Source: Rhizobium mesoamericanum STM3625
GTDB lineage: Bacteria > Pseudomonadota > Alphaproteobacteria > Rhizobiales > Rhizobiaceae
Assembly (NCBI RefSeq): GCF_000312665.1
Contig: NZ_HF536773.1
Coordinates: 1-64,000, forward strand
Reading direction: 5' to 3'
DNA: 64,000 nucleotides
Made by a program: the position numbers and the translations under genes. Shown in pieces: positions 15,908-24,756 of this stretch (positions within the stretch are counted from its first letter, which is position 1; the number at the start of each line of letters is the position of its first letter). The notes under the pieces were generated by a model, which had not been told where the DNA came from, did not search any database, and saw nothing but the letters and a program-made list of their open reading frames with translations.

Positions 15908-16393
15908 ATGAGCACAAAACCACCGCAGGATGATGTCGAGGTCGAAGAAGCCTCCGTTGCGCCACCGCTCGACGTCGGAAGGCTTGGCGATCTCCTGGGC
16001 TTTCATCTGCGTATGGCGAATGTGGCGATCTATCGCGACTTTGCCGAAACCATGGAGGAGCTGGGGCTGACGCAGAAGCAGCTTGCAGTGATGGAACTCG
16101 TCGCCGGCAATCCAGGCGCCTCGCAGATCGACCTTGCCAATACGCTTGGCACCGACCGGGCGACGATGATGGCCCTGGTCAACCGGCTGGCAGCTCGCGA
16201 CTTCGTCGAGCGCCGCCCTTCCGCGGCGGACCGCCGCCGCCAGGAATTGCATCTGACGATGGCGGGACGCACCATGCTTGCCCAGGCCCGCCAGTTGATC
16301 GACGCACACGAACAGCGTTTCACCGCCCTTTTTTCGCACGACGAAATGGACGGTCTGCTGGCTGCGCTGAAGCGGATATATAAGCGCGACTGA
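15908..16393 (+). CDS. MarR-family regulator of the ferulate operon
   Basis: A 161-residue MarR-type winged-helix protein. The N-terminal ~30 residues are acidic and disordered (MSTKPPQDDVEVEEA). The recognition region is NPGASQIDLANTLGTDRATM followed by the wing DFVERRPSAADRRRQELHLT. It is transcribed divergently from fcs with 201 bp between the starts. Gene position strongly suggests a repressor responding to a hydroxycinnamoyl-CoA thioester, as in FerR/FerC/CouR-type systems; this is inference from context. A candidate palindromic site lies between the two genes. Confidence 0.85.
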   Translation: MSTKPPQDDVEVEEASVAPPLDVGRLGDLLGFHLRMANVAIYRDFAETMEELGLTQKQLAVMELVAGNPGASQIDLANTLGTDRATMMALVNRLAARDFVERRPSAADRRRQELHLTMAGRTMLAQARQLIDAHEQRFTALFSHDEMDGLLAALKRIYKRD

Positions 16394-16518
16394 AACCTGC
16401 TTCCCCTCAGCCAGCGTGTCAGAGCAGCACCCGGGCCCGTTCCTGTCATCGTCCGCCGCGGCTTGCGCGCGCGGAGATTAGTCCGATGGGCGCATCCGGC
16501 GATCCAATGCGTTCAAAC

Positions 16519-17418
16519 CTAGGGCCAGTCCGCATAACCCGAGGAGAGCATGCTGTTTTCCAAGCCGGCCGAAGCGCGGGCGATCTCACGGTAGCCCGCC
16601 GGGGAAAGGCCGGTCTTGCGCTTGAAGAAATGGCTGAAATAGGTCGGGTCGCGGAAGCCGAGGCTGTCGGAGATTTCCTGGATATTGCGAGCCGACCGCT
16701 CCAATCTCAGCTTTGCCTCCTGCACCACGCGCTCGTGCAGAAGCTGGATCGGCGAGCGGCCAAGCGTCCTTTGACAGATGGAATGCAGGCGATCGGCCGT
16801 GACTCCCAGTTCCGCTGCATAGTCGCTAATCGGCCGGTGCTGGCGAAAACCCGCCTCTACCAGCTGGCGATATCGCTGCAGGATCGACCCGGTTTCGCCC
16901 TGTCCGCGCTGCTCGCGTCTCTCGCCATCGGCGCCGCGCCACAGCGTCATCAGGATCAACCGCATATAGGCCGATGCCACCATCCAGGAGGCCCGGGAGG
17001 GATCATCGAGTTCACGCACGAAACCCAAAATTAGCGGGCCGATTTCCGCCACCAGAAACGGATCTGACGACTCGACCAGCCCGCGCTGCTCGGTGAATAT
17101 GCGCAGTGAATAAGATTCCACCTTGTCGTCGATCGCATCGACCATGACCTGCGGCGAAGCCCCGACCAGATGCGCCGCGGTTCCGGCAGCGATTGACAGA
17201 TCGCAGTGTGCCTGCGGCGGCACGAAGGCAAGCAGCGGCCCGTTCAACGGGCGTTGTTCGCCGCTTTCGAAGTGCAGCTCGGCCCGCCCCTCCCCGAGCA
17301 GAACGAAATGGTGAAAATCGGCATAGAGCCCTTTTTGAAAACGGATGCGCCGATGCGACAGCGATGGCCCGTGCCACTCGCCCCTGGCATAGTGATGAAT
17401 GCCTCCGTCCGTTGCCAA
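16519..17418 (-). CDS. AraC-family transcriptional regulator
   Basis: A 299-residue regulator. The N-terminal half is a cupin-like sensing domain (HHFVLLGEGRAELHFESGEQ). The C-terminal ~95 residues hold the two helix-turn-helix units: ISDYAAELGVTADRLHSICQ and NIQEISDSLGFRDPTYFSHF, followed by FKRKTGLSPAGYRE. It is divergent from the vdh/ABC-transporter operon, with about 236 bp between starts. It therefore probably activates that operon in response to an aromatic aldehyde or acid. The effector is not deducible. Confidence 0.85.
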   Translation of the reverse strand: MATDGGIHHYARGEWHGPSLSHRRIRFQKGLYADFHHFVLLGEGRAELHFESGEQRPLNGPLLAFVPPQAHCDLSIAAGTAAHLVGASPQVMVDAIDDKVESYSLRIFTEQRGLVESSDPFLVAEIGPLILGFVRELDDPSRASWMVASAYMRLILMTLWRGADGERREQRGQGETGSILQRYRQLVEAGFRQHRPISDYAAELGVTADRLHSICQRTLGRSPIQLLHERVVQEAKLRLERSARNIQEISDSLGFRDPTYFSHFFKRKTGLSPAGYREIARASAGLENSMLSSGYADWP

Positions 17419-17654
17419 TGCCCCTCCCCTCGTTTCCTATCCATACTGCAGCAGACGCCGGATAATTACAATATTAACCCAATAAATCGCATTCCATTGG
17501 CAGATGTTAGGCGTAACCTCATCACCATCGGCCTTTGGGAGGAGGCATTCCGACAACGCAGGAACGGTCAGGGGCCTTCTTGGGCCACCGTGTCCGCTCG
17601 TGTGTCTCCCATGGCAATAATGCAGGCGCCGTTCGGGACGAGTGGGGTGGAACC

Positions 17655-19106
17655 GTGTTTTCAGCAAAGCTGATGATCAACAACGAGGAGATGGACGCTT
17701 CCGCTGGAGCGACCTTCGAACGCGTCGATCCGCTCACCGGCGATGTCGCAACAATCGCCTCGGCAGGATCCGTTGCCGACATGACGAGGGCCGCGAATGC
17801 GGCGGCGGCCGCTTTTCCCGACTGGTCGCAGACCGGCCCGGGCGAGCGACGCAGGCTGTTGAACGACGCCGCCGACCTTCTTGAGGCCCGCACTCCGGAG
17901 CTTATCGCCGCCATGACCGCCGAAACCGGCGCCACCACGCAATGGGCGGCGATCAATTGCGGGCTCGGCGCCGATATCTTCCGTGAGGCGGCGGCGATGA
18001 CCACGCAAATATCAGGCGAGCTCATTCCCTCGGGCATCCCTGGAAGCCTCGCCATGGCGGTGCGCCAGCCGGCCGGCGTCTGCGTCGGGATAGCCCCTTG
18101 GAATGCACCGATCATTCTCGGTACCCGCGCCGTCGCCATGCCGCTTGCCTGCGGCAATACAGTCGTCCTGAAGGCATCAGAACTTTGCCCGAAGACCCAC
18201 AGTCTGATCGGCGACATCCTACGTGATGCCGGTTTTCCGCGCGGAGTCGTCAATATCGTTTCCAATGCGCCGAGCGATGCCGCGGCAGTCGTCGATGCCC
18301 TGATCGCCCATCCCGCAGTGCGACGTATCAATTTCACCGGTTCCACCCGTGTCGGCAGGATCATCGCCGAAACCGCGGCGAAGCATCTCAAGCGCTGCCT
18401 GCTCGAACTCGGCGGTAAGGCGCCATTCATCGTCTTGGCCGACGCCGACATCGATGAGGCTGTGCGTGCGGCAGCCTTCGGCGCCTTCATGAACCAGGGC
18501 CAGATTTGCATGTCCACCGAGCGGATCGTCCTGATGGACGAGATCGCCGACAATTTCGTCGGCAAACTCCGGACGAAGGCGGAAACCCTCATCGCAGGCC
18601 ACCCCAAAGACGGCAATACGCCGCTCGGCACGCTGATCAACGTCGAAGCGGCGCGCCGCGTGAAGTCGCTGGTCGACGATGCCCTGCAGAAGGGCGCGGT
18701 CCTCGTCTGCGGCGGCGAAGCCCACGGCACGCTGATGGATGCGACCGTCATCGATCACGTGACCGCTGCCATGCGCATCTACCGCGAGGAGAGCTTCGGA
18801 CCGGTTGCGGCAATCGTCCGGGTCGGCAGCGTCGATGAGGCCGTAACTGTTGCCAACGACAACGAATACGGGCTTTCGGCAGCGGTTTTCAGTACCGATG
18901 TCAATGCGGCGATGGCCGTCGCCATGCGGCTCGAATCCGGCATCTGCCATATCAACGAGGCGACCGTTTCCGACGAACCGCAAATGCCGTTCGGCGGCGT
19001 CAAATCAAGCGGCTACGGCCGCTTCGGCGGCAAAGCCGCGATCGACGAGTTCACTGAGCTCAGATGGATCACCATGGCATCGGAAAAACGGCACTACCCG
19101 ATCTGA
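17655..19106 (+). CDS. vdh: Vanillin-type aromatic aldehyde dehydrogenase (paralogue 1)
   Basis: A 483-residue aldehyde dehydrogenase. The cofactor motif is VCVGIAPWNAPIILGTRAVA, the Rossmann loop INFTGSTRVGRIIAE, catalytic Glu CLLELGGKAPFIVLA, and catalytic Cys FMNQGQICMSTERIVL. The MSTERI following the Cys is typical of vanillin, benzaldehyde and salicylaldehyde dehydrogenases. It should oxidise the vanillin released by HCHL to vanillate. The start was set at GTG 17655, preceded by GGGGTGG; ATG 17673 is possible. It is first gene of a rightward operon with an ABC transporter, and a close paralogue ends the same operon at 24.8-26.2 kb. Confidence 0.85.
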   Translation: MFSAKLMINNEEMDASAGATFERVDPLTGDVATIASAGSVADMTRAANAAAAAFPDWSQTGPGERRRLLNDAADLLEARTPELIAAMTAETGATTQWAAINCGLGADIFREAAAMTTQISGELIPSGIPGSLAMAVRQPAGVCVGIAPWNAPIILGTRAVAMPLACGNTVVLKASELCPKTHSLIGDILRDAGFPRGVVNIVSNAPSDAAAVVDALIAHPAVRRINFTGSTRVGRIIAETAAKHLKRCLLELGGKAPFIVLADADIDEAVRAAAFGAFMNQGQICMSTERIVLMDEIADNFVGKLRTKAETLIAGHPKDGNTPLGTLINVEAARRVKSLVDDALQKGAVLVCGGEAHGTLMDATVIDHVTAAMRIYREESFGPVAAIVRVGSVDEAVTVANDNEYGLSAAVFSTDVNAAMAVAMRLESGICHINEATVSDEPQMPFGGVKSSGYGRFGGKAAIDEFTELRWITMASEKRHYPI

Positions 19107-19173
19107 ACTGATCGGTCGGGATGACCAATGGGACACGGGCGGGAGGCCCGTATCGAGAGGGAGGAATGATTTC

Positions 19174-20478
19174 ATGAACGGTAAACTCAACGCGGCATCG
19201 CTCACTCGCCGCTCTTTCATCGCATCGACCATGGCTGGCGGCGCGGCGCTGGCGTTTTCCGGCCATACGGCCCTCGCTGAGAGCAGCGATACGCTGAAAG
19301 TCGGCTTCATCAGTCCGCGCACCGGCCCTCTTGGCGGTTTCGGCGAGACAGACGCTTATGTGCTCGACCTCGCGCGCAAGGCGCTGGCGAACGGCCTGCA
19401 GGCAGGCGGCAAGACCTGGAAGGTGGAGATCCTCGACCAGGATACCCAGTCCGATCCCTCGCGTGCCGGCCAGCTGGCGAAGGACCTGATCAACAACCAG
19501 GCGATCGATCTGATGCTTGCCGTCTCGACGCCCGAGACCATCAATCCGGTGGCTGATGCCTGCGAGGCCTCGGGCATTCCGTGTCTTTCGACGGTCATGC
19601 CCTGGGAAGCCTGGTATTTCGGCCGCGGCGCCAAGCCCGGGGCGCCTTCGCCCTTCAAGTGGACCTATCATTTCGGCTTCGGTGTCGAAGAATTCCACAA
19701 GGCCTATGTTTCGCAGTGGAACCTGATCGAGACCAACAAGAAGGTCGGCGTGATGTACCCGAACGATGCCGACGGCAATGCGATCCGCGCCCATCTGGCG
19801 CCGGCGCTCGCCAAGGCGGGCTTCACCATCATCGATCCCGGCGCCTATGAAACCGGCACCACGGATTTTTCGGCGCAGATCGCTCTCTTCCGGCAGGAGG
19901 GCGTGGAAATCTTCAACTCTTTCCCGATCCCGCCTGACTTCGCCGCCTTCTGGCGTCAGGCCGCGCAGCAGGGCCTCACCCAACAGATCAAGATCTGCCA
20001 GGTCGCCAAGACTGGTCTCTTTCCATCAGACATCGAGGCGCTCGGCGACCTCGGCATGAACATCGGCAGCGCCGCCTACTGGCACAAGGCTTTCCCCTAC
20101 AAGTCGACGCTGACGGGCGTATCTGGAACCGAGCTCGCCGACGGCTATGAAACAGCAAGTGGCAAGCAGTGGACTCAGCAACTCGGCGCCAGCCTTGCGC
20201 TGCTCGACGCCGGCTTCGATGCGCTGAAGGCGAGCGCCGACGTCAAGAGCAAGGAAGCGGTAGCCAAGGCGATTAGCACGCTGAAGACCACCACGATCGC
20301 CGGCAAGGTCGACTTCACCAGCGGTCCGGTCGCCAACGTCTCTCCTGGGCCAATCATCGGTACGCAATGGGTGAAAGCGCCGGAGGGCTCGAAGTTCGCG
20401 CTCGACTACGTCGTTACCGAAAATGCCACAGACCCTAACGTCCCGGTCGGCGCCAAGCTCATCGCTTACAACGGATAA
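19174..20478 (+). CDS. ABC transporter substrate-binding protein (LivJ/HAAT type)
   Basis: A 434-residue periplasmic binding protein with a twin-arginine-like signal (LTRRSFIASTMAGGAALAFS, cleaved near HTALAES). The mature part begins TLKVGFISPRTGPLGGFGET, the usual start of branched-chain amino acid/amide-type binding proteins. The start at 19174 follows GAGGGAGGAATGATTTC. It is the first of five transporter genes (binding protein, two ATPases, two permeases) placed between vanillin dehydrogenase and coniferyl alcohol dehydrogenase genes. An aromatic lignin-derived substrate is therefore more likely than leucine. Related transporters of this class import aromatic acids in other proteobacteria. 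Confidence 0.85.
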   Translation: MNGKLNAASLTRRSFIASTMAGGAALAFSGHTALAESSDTLKVGFISPRTGPLGGFGETDAYVLDLARKALANGLQAGGKTWKVEILDQDTQSDPSRAGQLAKDLINNQAIDLMLAVSTPETINPVADACEASGIPCLSTVMPWEAWYFGRGAKPGAPSPFKWTYHFGFGVEEFHKAYVSQWNLIETNKKVGVMYPNDADGNAIRAHLAPALAKAGFTIIDPGAYETGTTDFSAQIALFRQEGVEIFNSFPIPPDFAAFWRQAAQQGLTQQIKICQVAKTGLFPSDIEALGDLGMNIGSAAYWHKAFPYKSTLTGVSGTELADGYETASGKQWTQQLGASLALLDAGFDALKASADVKSKEAVAKAISTLKTTTIAGKVDFTSGPVANVSPGPIIGTQWVKAPEGSKFALDYVVTENATDPNVPVGAKLIAYNG

Positions 20479-20484
20479 CCCACA

Positions 20485-21237
20485 GTGCGGCAGGAAGCTC
20501 AAAGACGGCCGGGGGGAGCCTTTCTCTCGGCCAGGGGAATAGGCAAGCGATTCGGCGCCCTGGTCGTGCTGGAGAATCTCAATTTCTCCATGGCCGACGG
20601 CGAGGCGGTCGGCATTGTCGGGCCGAACGGCGCAGGCAAGACGACGCTGCTCAGCGTGCTCGCCGGCGCCTTCCCTCCAAGTCAGGGCACCATCACCTTC
20701 GATGGCGCCGACGTCACCAACTGCACCGCGGCGGAGCGCTGCCGGTCCGGCCTCGTGCGGACGCATCAGATTCCGAAACCCTTCAGCGGCATGACCACCT
20801 TCGAAAACGTCTTCGTCGCTGCATCCCACGGCAATGCCGCAGGCGGCAACGAAGCCTACGAGCGCGTGGTGGATTCGCTCTCGCTCTGCGGCATGCTCGG
20901 AGTAGCCAACCGCCCGGCCGACACGCTCGGCCTCTTGGATCGTAAACGCCTGGAGCTCGCCCGGGCGCTTGCCACGCAGCCGAGGCTATTGCTGCTCGAC
21001 GAGATCGGCGGAGGCCTGACCGATGGCGAGGCGAGCGAGCTTGTCGAAACCATCCTGGAATTGCGCCGCCGCGGCATCGGCATCGTCTGGATCGAGCATA
21101 TCGTTCATATCCTCTTGCAGGTTGCGGAACGGCTGATCTGCATGGATGCCGGCAGGATCATTGCCGATGGAGAGCCCAAAACGGTCATGAGCAATGCGGA
21201 GGTGGTCAAGGCCTATCTCGGAGGGACACCCGCATGA
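20485..21237 (+). CDS. ABC transporter ATPase, LivG type
   Basis: A 250-residue ATP-binding subunit starting at GTG 20485, 6 bp after the binding-protein gene. Walker A is VGPNGAGKTTLLS and Walker B is RLLLLDEIGGGLTDGEA. The region corresponding to the LSGGQ signature reads DTLGLLDRKRLELARALA, so the canonical signature is degenerate, which is common in LivG-type subunits. The C-terminal end, ILLQVAERLICMDAGRIIAD, is typical of LivG. It pairs with the LivF-type subunit that overlaps its end by 4 bp. Confidence 0.88.
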   Translation: MRQEAQRRPGGAFLSARGIGKRFGALVVLENLNFSMADGEAVGIVGPNGAGKTTLLSVLAGAFPPSQGTITFDGADVTNCTAAERCRSGLVRTHQIPKPFSGMTTFENVFVAASHGNAAGGNEAYERVVDSLSLCGMLGVANRPADTLGLLDRKRLELARALATQPRLLLLDEIGGGLTDGEASELVETILELRRRGIGIVWIEHIVHILLQVAERLICMDAGRIIADGEPKTVMSNAEVVKAYLGGTPA

Positions 21238-21962
21238 GCCTCCTCTCGATCCAGAACCTCGACGTCCGTCACGGCCTGCTCCAGGCGGTGCGCGGGGTCA
21301 GTTTCGATATCGCCAGGGGCGAGGTGCTGGCGCTGGTCGGCGCGAACGGCGCGGGCAAGACAACGCTACTCAGATCGATCGCCGGTGCCCATTTTCCATC
21401 TTCCGGTCGCGTCCTTCTCGGCGATGAAGACCTGGCTCACGTCCCCTCCCACAAGCGGATCGCCAAGGGCATCGCCCTGGTGCCGGAAGGCAGGCGCCTG
21501 TTTTCGCAGATGACGGTCGAAGAGAACCTGCTTCTCGGGAGAAGCTGCGGGCGCAAGGGCGAGTGGAGCATCGATCGCGTCCTCGACGCCTTTCCCAACC
21601 TGAAACCCCGCCGTCACGCCAAGACGGGGCACCTGTCGGGCGGGGAACAACAGGCGACCGCGATCGGCCGGGCACTGATGAGCAACCCCGACATTCTTCT
21701 GTTGGACGAAGTCTCGCTCGGGCTATCGCCTCTGGTCGTCGATCGCGTCTACGCCCAGTTGCAGGAGTTGCTGACGTCTGGAACAACCATTGTGCTGGTA
21801 GAACAGGACCTCGCCCGCGCCATGAGCGTGGCAAGCCGTGTCATTTGCATGCTGGAAGGGCGCGTCGTCCTCGACAGGGCAGCAGCGGCCGTCACCCGAG
21901 ACGAGGTCACCAAAGCCTATTTCGGTTTGCACCGGGCAGCCGGCGAAAGGAGCGTATCGTGA
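21234..21962 (+). CDS. ABC transporter ATPase, LivF type
   Basis: A 242-residue ATP-binding subunit. Walker A is VGANGAGKTTLLRS, the signature is GHLSGGEQQATAIGRAL and Walker B is DILLLDEVSLGLSPLVV. The segment GIALVPEGRRLFSQMTVEEN is diagnostic of the LivF branch. The gene overlaps livG-like (4 bp) and the next permease (4 bp, GTGA). It energises uptake together with the LivG-type subunit. Confidence 0.9.
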   Translation: MSLLSIQNLDVRHGLLQAVRGVSFDIARGEVLALVGANGAGKTTLLRSIAGAHFPSSGRVLLGDEDLAHVPSHKRIAKGIALVPEGRRLFSQMTVEENLLLGRSCGRKGEWSIDRVLDAFPNLKPRRHAKTGHLSGGEQQATAIGRALMSNPDILLLDEVSLGLSPLVVDRVYAQLQELLTSGTTIVLVEQDLARAMSVASRVICMLEGRVVLDRAAAAVTRDEVTKAYFGLHRAAGERSVS

Positions 21963-22873
21963 TCAACACGCTGATCCAGGGCATCCTGCTCGGCGGCTAT
22001 TATGCGGTCATCGCCTGCGGGTTGTCCTTCATGTTCTCCGTTATGCGGATCATCAATCTCGCGCACGGCAGCCTGGCGGTCGCCGCCGCTTACGGGCTGT
22101 GGCTGCTCGCCGCCAAAGCCGGCATTCCGCCTTTCGCCGGCCTGCTGATCGTGCTGCCCGTGATGGCGGTGGTCGGTTGGCTGCTGCAGCGCTTCATCTT
22201 GGAACGCAGCGCCCGCGGCGGCATGCTGCTGCCGATTCTGACGACTTTCGGCCTGTCGATCGTCATCGACAACCTGTTGTTCGAGCAGTTCGGCGCCGAC
22301 ACCCGCTCCCTCGCACCCTTCATCGGCAATCTCTCCTATGCATCCTGGCAGCTGCCGGGCCACATCTTCGTCGGCAAGCTTGCCGTCATTATGATGGCGA
22401 CCGCGATCCTGCTTCTTGGTGCGCTGCAATTCTTCCTCGGCCGCTTTGCCCTCGGCCGTGCCATCCGTGCCACGGCGGAAGATCCCGACACGGCAGGGCT
22501 GGTCGGCATCGATGCACGCAGGGTGAATGCCGTGGCCACCGCCATCACCATGGTCACGGTCGGGATTGCCGGGGCCTTTCTTGGGATGCGGGCGACCTTC
22601 AGCCCCTATGCGGGCGGCCCTCAGCTTCTCTTTGCCTTCGAGGCCGCGGTCATCGGCGGAGCCGGATCCCTCTGGGGCACGCTTGCCGGCGGTATCGTTC
22701 TCGGCCTCGCCCAGTCCTTCGGCGCGCAATTGCATCCGCAGGGCTTCCTGATCGGCGGCCATGCAGTGTTCCTGCTGGTTCTCTTCGTCAGGCTGTTCGG
22801 GTTCGGCATGCCGGTTCTCGACAAACTTGGCGCATCTCGCAAATTTTGCGCCCGTCTCCGGAGCCCGACATGA
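21959..22873 (+). CDS. ABC transporter permease, LivH type
   Basis: A 304-residue inner-membrane permease with about eight hydrophobic helices. The start is GTG 21959 inside the stop of the upstream ATPase gene (VINTLIQGILLGGYYAVIAC). The family motif AIRATAEDPDTAGLVGIDAR, the cytoplasmic loop that docks on the ATPase, is present. It forms the channel with the LivM-type permease, whose gene overlaps its end by 4 bp. Confidence 0.88.
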   Translation: MINTLIQGILLGGYYAVIACGLSFMFSVMRIINLAHGSLAVAAAYGLWLLAAKAGIPPFAGLLIVLPVMAVVGWLLQRFILERSARGGMLLPILTTFGLSIVIDNLLFEQFGADTRSLAPFIGNLSYASWQLPGHIFVGKLAVIMMATAILLLGALQFFLGRFALGRAIRATAEDPDTAGLVGIDARRVNAVATAITMVTVGIAGAFLGMRATFSPYAGGPQLLFAFEAAVIGGAGSLWGTLAGGIVLGLAQSFGAQLHPQGFLIGGHAVFLLVLFVRLFGFGMPVLDKLGASRKFCARLRSPT

Positions 22874-23907
22874 CACCCAACACGACCCTTGCCTCCAACG
22901 GAATATCGATCGAACGCTGGACGAAATCGTCGCGGGTGGCCCTCGCCCTTATTGCGACGATGCTTGTCCTTTTGATGTTCGCGCCCGCAGTGCTCGGCGC
23001 CGGTGCGATCGACAGGCTGACGGCCCTGTTCATCTATGTGATCCTTGCCGCCATGTGGAATGCGCTCGCCGGTTTCGGCGGGCTGGTCTCGGTCGGTCAG
23101 CAGGTGTTCTTCGGCCTCGGCGCCTATTTCACCATTCGCCTGGCAGATGTGGGACTGGGTCCCTTCGTCTCGGTCTTTGCCGCCGCAATCGTGACGGGGG
23201 CGCTGTCGATCCCGCTTTCGCTATTTATGTTGCGGCTGAAGGGCGGCGAGTTCGCCATCGGCATGTGGGTCATCGCCGAACTCGCCCATTTGCTCGTCAA
23301 CCTAGACCGCCTTATCCAGGGGGAAACGGGAACATCGCTGATCTCGCTCAATGTCTATGACAGCGGAATGCGGCGGGCAACGATATACTGGCTCGCCCTG
23401 ACCTCCATGACGGCCCTGCTCGGCGCTCTCTTCATGCTGATGCGTAGCCGCGCAGGGGCGGCGATGCAGGCGATCCGCGACAATGAAGAGGCGGCGACGT
23501 CAGTCGGCGTGCGCGTGATAGCGACCAAGAGGTTGCTCTTCGTGCTCGCCGCTTTCGGCATCGCCGTCGCCGGCGGCCTATGGCTGGCAACCGCCACGAC
23601 CTTCCAGCCGAAGACCTATTTCAGCGTCCAGTGGACGGCATACATGATCTTCATGGTGCTGGTCGGCGGCATCGGGAAGTTCGAAGGCGCGATTCTCGGC
23701 GCCATCCTGTTCTTCGTGATCGAGACTTTCTTCGGCTCAGCCGGGGTCTGGTACCTGATCGGGCTTGGCGCCACCGCGCTGATTTTCTCGCTCTACCTGC
23801 CGCGGGGCCTCTGGGGTGAAATTGAGCGCCGCTATGGCCTTCAGCTTCTGCCCGTCGGCTACCGGCTGACGTTGCCCGGTGTGAATAAGGTCCGATGGGA
23901 AGAATGA
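22870..23907 (+). CDS. ABC transporter permease, LivM type
   Basis: A 345-residue permease with eight to ten hydrophobic segments. The start at 22870 overlaps the LivH-type gene. The ATPase-docking loop reads AAMQAIRDNEEAATSVGVRV. The region NALAGFGGLVSVGQQVFFGL GAY-like motif near residue 65-85 is the conserved LivM start of the core. It completes the importer. The C-terminal tail after the last helix (about 30 residues) is basic and cytoplasmic. Confidence 0.88.
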   Translation: MTPNTTLASNGISIERWTKSSRVALALIATMLVLLMFAPAVLGAGAIDRLTALFIYVILAAMWNALAGFGGLVSVGQQVFFGLGAYFTIRLADVGLGPFVSVFAAAIVTGALSIPLSLFMLRLKGGEFAIGMWVIAELAHLLVNLDRLIQGETGTSLISLNVYDSGMRRATIYWLALTSMTALLGALFMLMRSRAGAAMQAIRDNEEAATSVGVRVIATKRLLFVLAAFGIAVAGGLWLATATTFQPKTYFSVQWTAYMIFMVLVGGIGKFEGAILGAILFFVIETFFGSAGVWYLIGLGATALIFSLYLPRGLWGEIERRYGLQLLPVGYRLTLPGVNKVRWEE

Positions 23908-23947
23908 ACAGCCTTGCTTCCTGGTTTCCTAGCAAAAGGTGAAATCC

Positions 23948-24733
23948 ATGCTTTTTGGTAAAACAATCCTTGTCACCGGTGTGGCTTCCGGCATCGGCGC
24001 GCGCACGGCGGAACTGGCAGGCCAGATGGGCGCCGAAGTTATCGGCGTCGACGTGCGCGAACCCGCCAAGGGAAGTGCCGTCTTCATCAAAGGCGATCTA
24101 TCCACTCCATCGGGCGTTGCCGAGATCGTCGCGCAGCTTCCCACGCGCCTTGACGCGCTCGCGAATGTCGCCGGCCTTTCCGGCAGCACCGGCGTCGTTT
24201 CGACGCTCGCCGTTAATTTCTACGGCCTGCGAGCCCTGTCGGAAGCCGCCGCACTCCGCCTGCGCGAAGGCGGCGCCATCGTCAACGTCGCCTCGATCGC
24301 CGGTTACGGATGGCGCGCCAATCTCGAACGGGCCAAGTCGCTTGCATCAATCGAAGGCTTTCCGGATGTGGCGGATGTTGCCGCCGAACACGATCTCAAG
24401 GACGAGCAGGGCTACCCACTCTCCAAGGAGCTGCTGCTGCTGTGGACCATGCGCGCGGCTCACCAGCCATTGTTCAAGAACCGCGGCATCCGCGTCAATG
24501 CGGTGAGCCCCGGGCCGGTGGAAACACCGATCCTTAAACAGTTCCGCGCCGTGCTCGGCGATGCCAGGGTCGACAGCGACATCACCCGTGTCGGCCGTGC
24601 CGGTACCGCCGCGGATATCGCGCCCGCCGTGCTCTTCCTCTGCTCGGACGGCGCACGCTGGATCAACGGCGCCAATCTCGCCGCCGACGGCGGCCTAGAA
24701 GCATCCATCAACGCCGAAGTGCTCGGCTTCTAA
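23948..24733 (+). CDS. calA: Coniferyl-alcohol dehydrogenase (SDR family)
   Basis: A 261-residue short-chain dehydrogenase. The cofactor motif is TILVTGVASGIGARTAELAG, followed by VIGVDVREPAKG, indicating NAD preference. The catalytic region contains NVASIAGYGW (Ser) and DEQGYPLSKELLLLW (Tyr-x3-Lys). This unusual spacing, with a long insert between Ser and Tyr, is as in CalA of Pseudomonas, which oxidises coniferyl alcohol to coniferyl aldehyde. The start at 23948 has AAAAGGTGAA 4-6 nt upstream. It lies between the transporter and the second vanillin dehydrogenase gene in the same operon. Confidence 0.8.
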   Translation: MLFGKTILVTGVASGIGARTAELAGQMGAEVIGVDVREPAKGSAVFIKGDLSTPSGVAEIVAQLPTRLDALANVAGLSGSTGVVSTLAVNFYGLRALSEAAALRLREGGAIVNVASIAGYGWRANLERAKSLASIEGFPDVADVAAEHDLKDEQGYPLSKELLLLWTMRAAHQPLFKNRGIRVNAVSPGPVETPILKQFRAVLGDARVDSDITRVGRAGTAADIAPAVLFLCSDGARWINGANLAADGGLEASINAEVLGF

Positions 24734-24756
24734 CTTTTTTTCCCAGGAGACCCACG

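Noticed and set aside
19069..19983. 304-codon open frame on the minus strand
   Set aside because: It is antisense to the binding-protein gene, which has a signal peptide, family start and operon position.
21838..22869. Long upstream extension of the LivM-type gene
   Set aside because: The frame is open but covers the LivF and LivH genes; the true start at 22870 overlaps the LivH stop and begins a normal LivM.
21917..22876. 319-codon open frame on the minus strand
   Set aside because: It is antisense to the LivH-type permease; highly polar Gln/Asp/Arg-rich product, as expected for the reverse of a membrane protein gene.
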